Assembly: GCA_039105265.1 (NCBI GenBank)
Contig: JAPFFF010000004.1
Location: 1,736,001-1,800,000, forward strand
Length of the DNA stretch: 64,000 nucleotides
Reading direction: 5' to 3'
Source: Tritrichomonas musculus
Taxonomy: Eukaryota; Parabasalia; Tritrichomonadida; Tritrichomonadidae
Below, in pieces: positions 59,506-64,000 of this stretch (positions are counted from its first letter, which is position 1; each line of letters begins with the position of its first letter). Made by a program: the position numbers and the translations under genes. Under the pieces are notes generated by a model. The model had not been told where the DNA came from. It searched no databases and worked only from the letters and a program-made list of their open reading frames with translations.

Positions 59506-60086
59506 TGATATTAAAGTATTTTTGAATGCATATTTGGCTACTCGTTTATTGTTTTTTGATCTTTTGAGTATTTAAATGGCCATCTCTATTGCTTTCTTTT
59601 TATTTGAAAACATAAATGGCTATTCGTTTATTGTTCTATAATTTGAATATGAAAATAGCCATTTATTTATCGTTTTTAATTTTGAGCTTTTATTTGGCCG
59701 AGGTAAAAAAAAGTCTACCATAATTTCAAATAAAATGTTGTTCCCAATAACTACTGTATTTTCTACAATTATTTGCATTATATTAAAAATGTAAAAACTC
59801 ATTAAAAACAACGATAAAATTTTCTGTTACGAAAGTGGATAAAAAATCAAAAAGTTAGGTGATAACAAATTTTGAAAATTTTGGTGGTTACATTTTCTGT
59901 TACGAAAGTGGATTTTTCCGTTACAAAAGTGGAACAACTGTATTAAAAGGCCTTCAAAAAGTGGTTGAACGAGAATTGAAATTAAAATTCAACAAAAAAT
60001 AAAAACTAAATTCAAAAATAAATTATGAATATAAAGCTATTGATTCATTTTTTAAATCTTAATCCGTGATACTTAAAAAATCTAAA
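59506..60086. other. Repeats of TTCGTTTATTG and GTTACGAAAGTGGA type
   Basis: Variants of TGGCTATTCGTTTATTGTT occur near 59536, 59616 and, inverted or degenerate, near 59655. GTTACGAAAGTGGA or a close variant occurs near 59825, 59902 and 59921. They may be subterminal repeats of the MULE relic. No gene. Confidence 0.45.
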
Positions 60087-60095
60087 AAAATCAAA

Positions 60096-61714
60096 GGCCG
60101 AGGAATTAGGGTCTATAAAAATCGGCACGAAAAAAGTTCGTTCGTAAAGGTGAAATGCATGATCGGTATTGATCGGTATGAACACAAAAAGTTTATCTCA
60201 GAAAATTGAGTACTACAAACTTTTTGAATTAAACAAGCGGTTAATAAATGAATTGGCCTATCCATTGGTTAAAAAAACCGTTGACGTTATTTTTTTATTT
60301 GAAATTTAGCGCCATTTTGCTTATTAGAAATACTGGATTGCATGCTTCAACTGCAGAGAAGTTTGCTTTCTTGGTCTTTGAAGCTTAGACTGCTTGCTCT
60401 TACTGCAGGGGGAGTTAGCTTTCTAAGCTTTCCTCTAATAACATATCAAATTTTCACACGTCTTGATACCATAACTCCGCGTTTATAATTAGTATTTTTG
60501 CATTTATTCGACTAAAATAACTTGCTTTCTTGTTCAATGGTACTCATTTAAACTTTAATTAACAATAACCAACTTTTTTATCAATATACCTCATTTTCTT
60601 AATGAATAAGCGCTTTTTACTTGATTAATACAATGTACTATTTAGTTTATTACTTCTCATATACGACTTTTATATAAAAAAATTAATTCGATTATTAATA
60701 ACTTCTTATTTTTATAAATGTATCTCTTCTTCTTAAATATTTAAAGTATTTAAATTGTCATATACATTTTGCTTTCTTGTTCAATGCAACTTATTTACTA
60801 TTTTTTTATAAAATATTTAATTTGATTACCAATAACCTACTATTTTTCAATATACCTCATTTTCTTAATTAATCAGACATTTTACTTTATTAGTACAACT
60901 TGTTTTTTAGTTTATTACTTCTCATATGCGATTTTTGTATAAAATAATTTATTTGATTACTAATGGCTTCTATTTTTACAGGTTTATCTCATTTTCTTAA
61001 TCAATAAACTATTTTAATTGTTTGGTACATTTTACTTTCTTTTTTAATCTAAACTTTTCTCAATCTTTTTAAAATGCTACTTGCAAAAGTTTGTTTACAC
61101 TCATCAAATTAAAATATGTTACAACAAAATGAATAAATTTAGTTAGAAAGATGAGATTAATGATAAAAAAAGATGAGAGCAAAAATAGTAATAGATAAGA
61201 TTAAATATTAGGTTAGAAAATGTTTATTAAATATAATCAGTATATTGCATTAATTGAGTTAAAGATCTTTTATAGATAAATAAACTTGTTATCTGAATAA
61301 AAAAATAAATTATTCATATTGAGTAAATTAGTTTGATAAACGGGTAAATGAGATATATAAAAAAGAAATTGAGTCATTAATTGTTAGCTTTCTAACTCCC
61401 CCTGCAGTAAGAGCAAGCAGTCTAAGCTTCAAAGACCAAGAAAGCAAACTTCTCTGCAGTTGAAGCATGCAATCCAGTATTTCTAATAAGCAAAATGGCG
61501 CTAAATTTCAAATAAAAAAATAACGTCAACGGTTTTTTTAACCAATGGATAGGCCAATTCATTTATTAACCGCTTGTTTAATTCAAAAAGTTTGTAGTAC
61601 TCAATTTTCTGAGATAAACTTTTTGTGTTCATACCGATCAATACCGATCATGCATTTCACCTTTACGAACGAACTTTTTTCGTGCCGATTTTTATAGACC
61701 CTGATTCTTCGGCC
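60096..61714. mobile_element. MULE-type non-autonomous element, TIRs over 300 bp, 9-bp duplication
   Basis: Inverted ends run about 325 bp (60096-60422 and 61387-61714) and begin GGCCGA(A/G)GAAT(T/C)AGGGTC. They are nearly identical; differences are visible only in the outermost bases and a few others. The flanks are a perfect 9-bp direct repeat AAAATCAAA (60087-60095 and 61715-61723). The 0.96-kb middle has degenerate tandem repeats and no gene. Long ends plus a 9-bp duplication are typical of MULEs. Confidence 0.85.
60520..61070. repeat. Degenerate tandem repeat, about 265-bp unit
   Basis: GCTTTCTTGTTCAATG, TACCTCATTTTCTTAAT and AGTTTATTACTTCTCATA each recur after about 250-273 bp, with a partial third unit near 60975-61050. 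It fills the middle of the MULE-type element. Confidence 0.6.
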
Positions 61715-61979
61715 AAAATCAAAATTGGATATTATTAAGGTTCATAAAATTCAATCATTCCCTAGATTTTCGATTATAACTAAATAGATCTTAGTTTTTA
61801 AAAATGAATTTAAGCTTTTTTTTGCGAAATTATAATCAAAATAATGATTTCGAAAAATGCTATTTATTAAAGTTTTCAAAAATATAAATATTTCTCAACA
61901 AATAGTCATATAAAAAAACTGAGCTCTTATCATGCAATAATATTTCCAAAAAATACATAAACCGCCACATAATTGATGA

Positions 61980-63029
61980 TGGAACCCAACAGTTAACATT
62001 CGCAACAGAATACTGTTTACCAGATGTTTTTTCAGGTCCAAAACCGAAAATTTATTATCAAATCTTCCCTGAAAATCAAATTTCATGGAATTATACAATC
62101 TTGTCATCATTTCTTAACGTACTCACATATTTTACCAAAAATCGACAGAATTCATGAATTTTGTCCAATAAAAAGCTAAAAGAAAATGAAATAATTGAAT
62201 TTAGATTCATGCATAAATCAAGGAGGGATTACAAAATTCAAGTCCAAATTAATATAGACAGTTCAATTTCCGTGTTCACAACTTTAAATTTTCTGAAATG
62301 TGGCTTGTGGGAAAGATTAACTATCAATTTGAAATTAAATCAAAGAAAAGGGAGAAAAATTAGCCCAAAAGAAAAAGAAAAAACGCATTTCTATTATCAA
62401 ATTTCTTTTAATCCAATTAAAAATAACACAAAAAGTCTTTTTGATCATAATCCACTAATATTTCATTTATTGGACGATTTTTCTTTTGTTATCGATTTTT
62501 GCTAGAAAAATATCGTTGATTCAAATAAATACAGATGAAGATACACGTCCAATTCGCGAATATCGTGAATTATTTGTTAATATAAAATCAAATAGTATTA
62601 AAGATATAGAATCGTTAAAAAAAAATTAAAGGTTAATTATCATTAAATATTCTAAAGAAAACAAAGCAGAAAAAAAAGACGCAAATTACTAATGAAGATT
62701 CAGAATATTATATAATTAGTGGGTGTTATTTGATGCCCACCGCTCAATCTTTGTACTTTAATAATCGTGAAAAAATAAATGGAGCTTTACTTGATACTAC
62801 TTTCAGTTTAATGCCTAATTATAAAACATCAATAACAATGATTAGTTCTTTAAACTTAGGAAAAACTTTAAGATTCAGTTTTGGAGAAAATAAAACAAAA
62901 GAATTATATGATTGCAATTCATTGATTCTATTTCCCGGTGCTTATTTTAAATACAATATTGTGATAGAGTATATACTAACTCAGAAAAAAGTAATTTGCC
63001 AAAATCAGTTATATCTATCACATATGTAG
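61980..63029 (+). pseudogene. MULE transposase relic 2
   Basis: Plus-strand open pieces 62161-62505 and 62730-63029. The second reads REKINGALLDTTFSLMPNYK and LGKTLRFSFGENKTKELYD, equivalent to LDCTYKVIKYYV and PLGFCFGSVEDEELY of the relic on the other strand, so it covers the first catalytic Asp. The upstream piece would be the N-terminal region. The second Asp/Glu part is missing. A different, more diverged family member than relic 1, in opposite orientation. Confidence 0.55.
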
Positions 63030-63775
63030 AAAAATGCCATTCTTTGATTTCCATCAAATTATAAACGGACGAAAAATATAACCATTTTTACGAAATAATC
63101 AAAATTGAATGCTTTTTATATAAATGAATAAATATCATTCAAAAAATATATTTTTTTCTTTTTAAAATTTCTGAGAATTTCAATTAAAAAAATAAAATGG
63201 CATAAAACTGTAACGTCGATATTACTACGGGTAATTTATACATTTATATGTAGATATCAGATTTCTAGCCTTTACTTTTTTCACATCACAAATTCATTAA
63301 CGTAATTTTTTAACGTTTATATTCTTTAATCCTATTTTGGTTGTTGTATTTGCACGTTTTTGGTAAAAATATCAAGTTTTCAAATTAAACTTTATTAAAA
63401 AAATCATTGAACAGATAAAATTAAAATTTTGAGGCACTTTAGTTATATTTTATATAATCGCTTTTTAGTATTGGTTTTATATGTTAAAAAGGAATTAAAA
63501 GTTTATAAAACAATATTATAATAGTAAATAATCTAGAAATCTTGAGTAATGTGAATTGGTTTGCTCACAGAGTGATTATATTCTTTTTATAAAATGGTCA
63601 ATCATTTCACCTTTGCCAAAAATGATTTTTTAAAATAGCATTTTACTTTTACAAAAATGGTTTTATTAAATAATTTAATTGATATTTTATTTATTCACAA
63701 AAAATTATTTAGTATATTATCTTTTTTCAGAGATATGATTATTTTATGTATTCAATATTTTCAATTAAAAATACA
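63030..63775. other. AT-rich, no feature seen
   Basis: No reading frame, repeat end or RNA gene recognised downstream of MULE relic 2. Confidence 0.4.
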
Positions 63776-63829
63776 TTGTACAAACCTTGTATTTTTTCTA
63801 TCGTTCTTTGTAGAACAAGGTTGGTACAA
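63776..63829. repeat. Short hairpin
   Basis: TTGTACAAACCTTGT (63776-63790) and ACAAGGTTGGTACAA (63815-63829) pair over 15 bases with one mismatch around a 24-base loop. It may be the core of a tiny MITE or a transcript terminator; undecided. Confidence 0.5.
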
Positions 63830-64000
63830 AAAGTGAAGTCTACAGATTTCATATTAATCATTGGATGTATTGAGCATATTAAATTATAGTTTTATATTAA
63901 ATGAAAAAAAAAAAAAAAAAAAAACTCAACATGCTTTTTACCATCTTAAACCAAAATAGAGGTGCGAGAGCTAAAATAACGTATTTTTTTTAATTTAATT

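Overview
The window is AT-rich nuclear DNA of a parabasalid protist, most likely Tritrichomonas or a close relative. The signs are intronless genes with short intergenic gaps, initiator-like TCAYTW/TCAATW motifs just upstream of several ATGs, a large NEK-type kinase and a trichomonad-style armadillo protein, and the mix of transposons (Polinton/Maverick, mariner, pogo, Merlin/IS1016-like, MULE). The species is an inference; no rRNA or other marker is present.

Layout. 1-6.1 kb: a decayed Polinton/Maverick fragment. 6.1-12.4 kb: gene-poor DNA with one unknown ORF (9.6-10.6 kb) and three elements defined only by their ends: 8144-9333 (8-bp target duplication), 10649-11812 (TA), 12079-12425 (TTAA). 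12.5-43.5 kb: the host gene block. It holds a Cys-cluster membrane protein, an importin-like HEAT pseudogene, a BAP31-like ER protein, a caspase-fold protein without its catalytic residues, two identical polyol-type dehydrogenase genes in a large inverted duplication (18.05-21.95 kb), a possible flagellar coiled-coil protein, a PPP phosphatase, a giant GRIP-domain golgin, a PTH2-like membrane protein, an armadillo-like protein, and a 2146-residue NEK-like kinase with two families of internal repeats.

43.7-64 kb: nested transposons. The main structure is a 9.65-kb element (43717-53363) with long inverted ends, 130-bp tandem arrays inside both ends and a 9-bp target duplication. Inside it lie a mariner with an intact transposase, a decayed Tc1/mariner relative, a Merlin/IS1016-like transposase gene with one premature stop, and a pogo-like element with an intact transposase. 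Taking out the three TA-flanked insertions leaves about 4.5 kb whose only transposase is the Merlin-like one. Further right are a scrambled Tc1 relic split by a MITE, several small MITEs, a GC-rich island of unknown origin (about 56.88-58.14 kb), two decayed MULE transposase genes, and a 1.6-kb MULE-type non-autonomous element with 9-bp target duplications.

The host genes do not form a pathway. Several relate to the endomembrane system (golgin, BAP31-like) or the cytoskeleton and flagella (NEK, coiled-coil protein). All homology calls come from reading motifs by eye; no database search was run.
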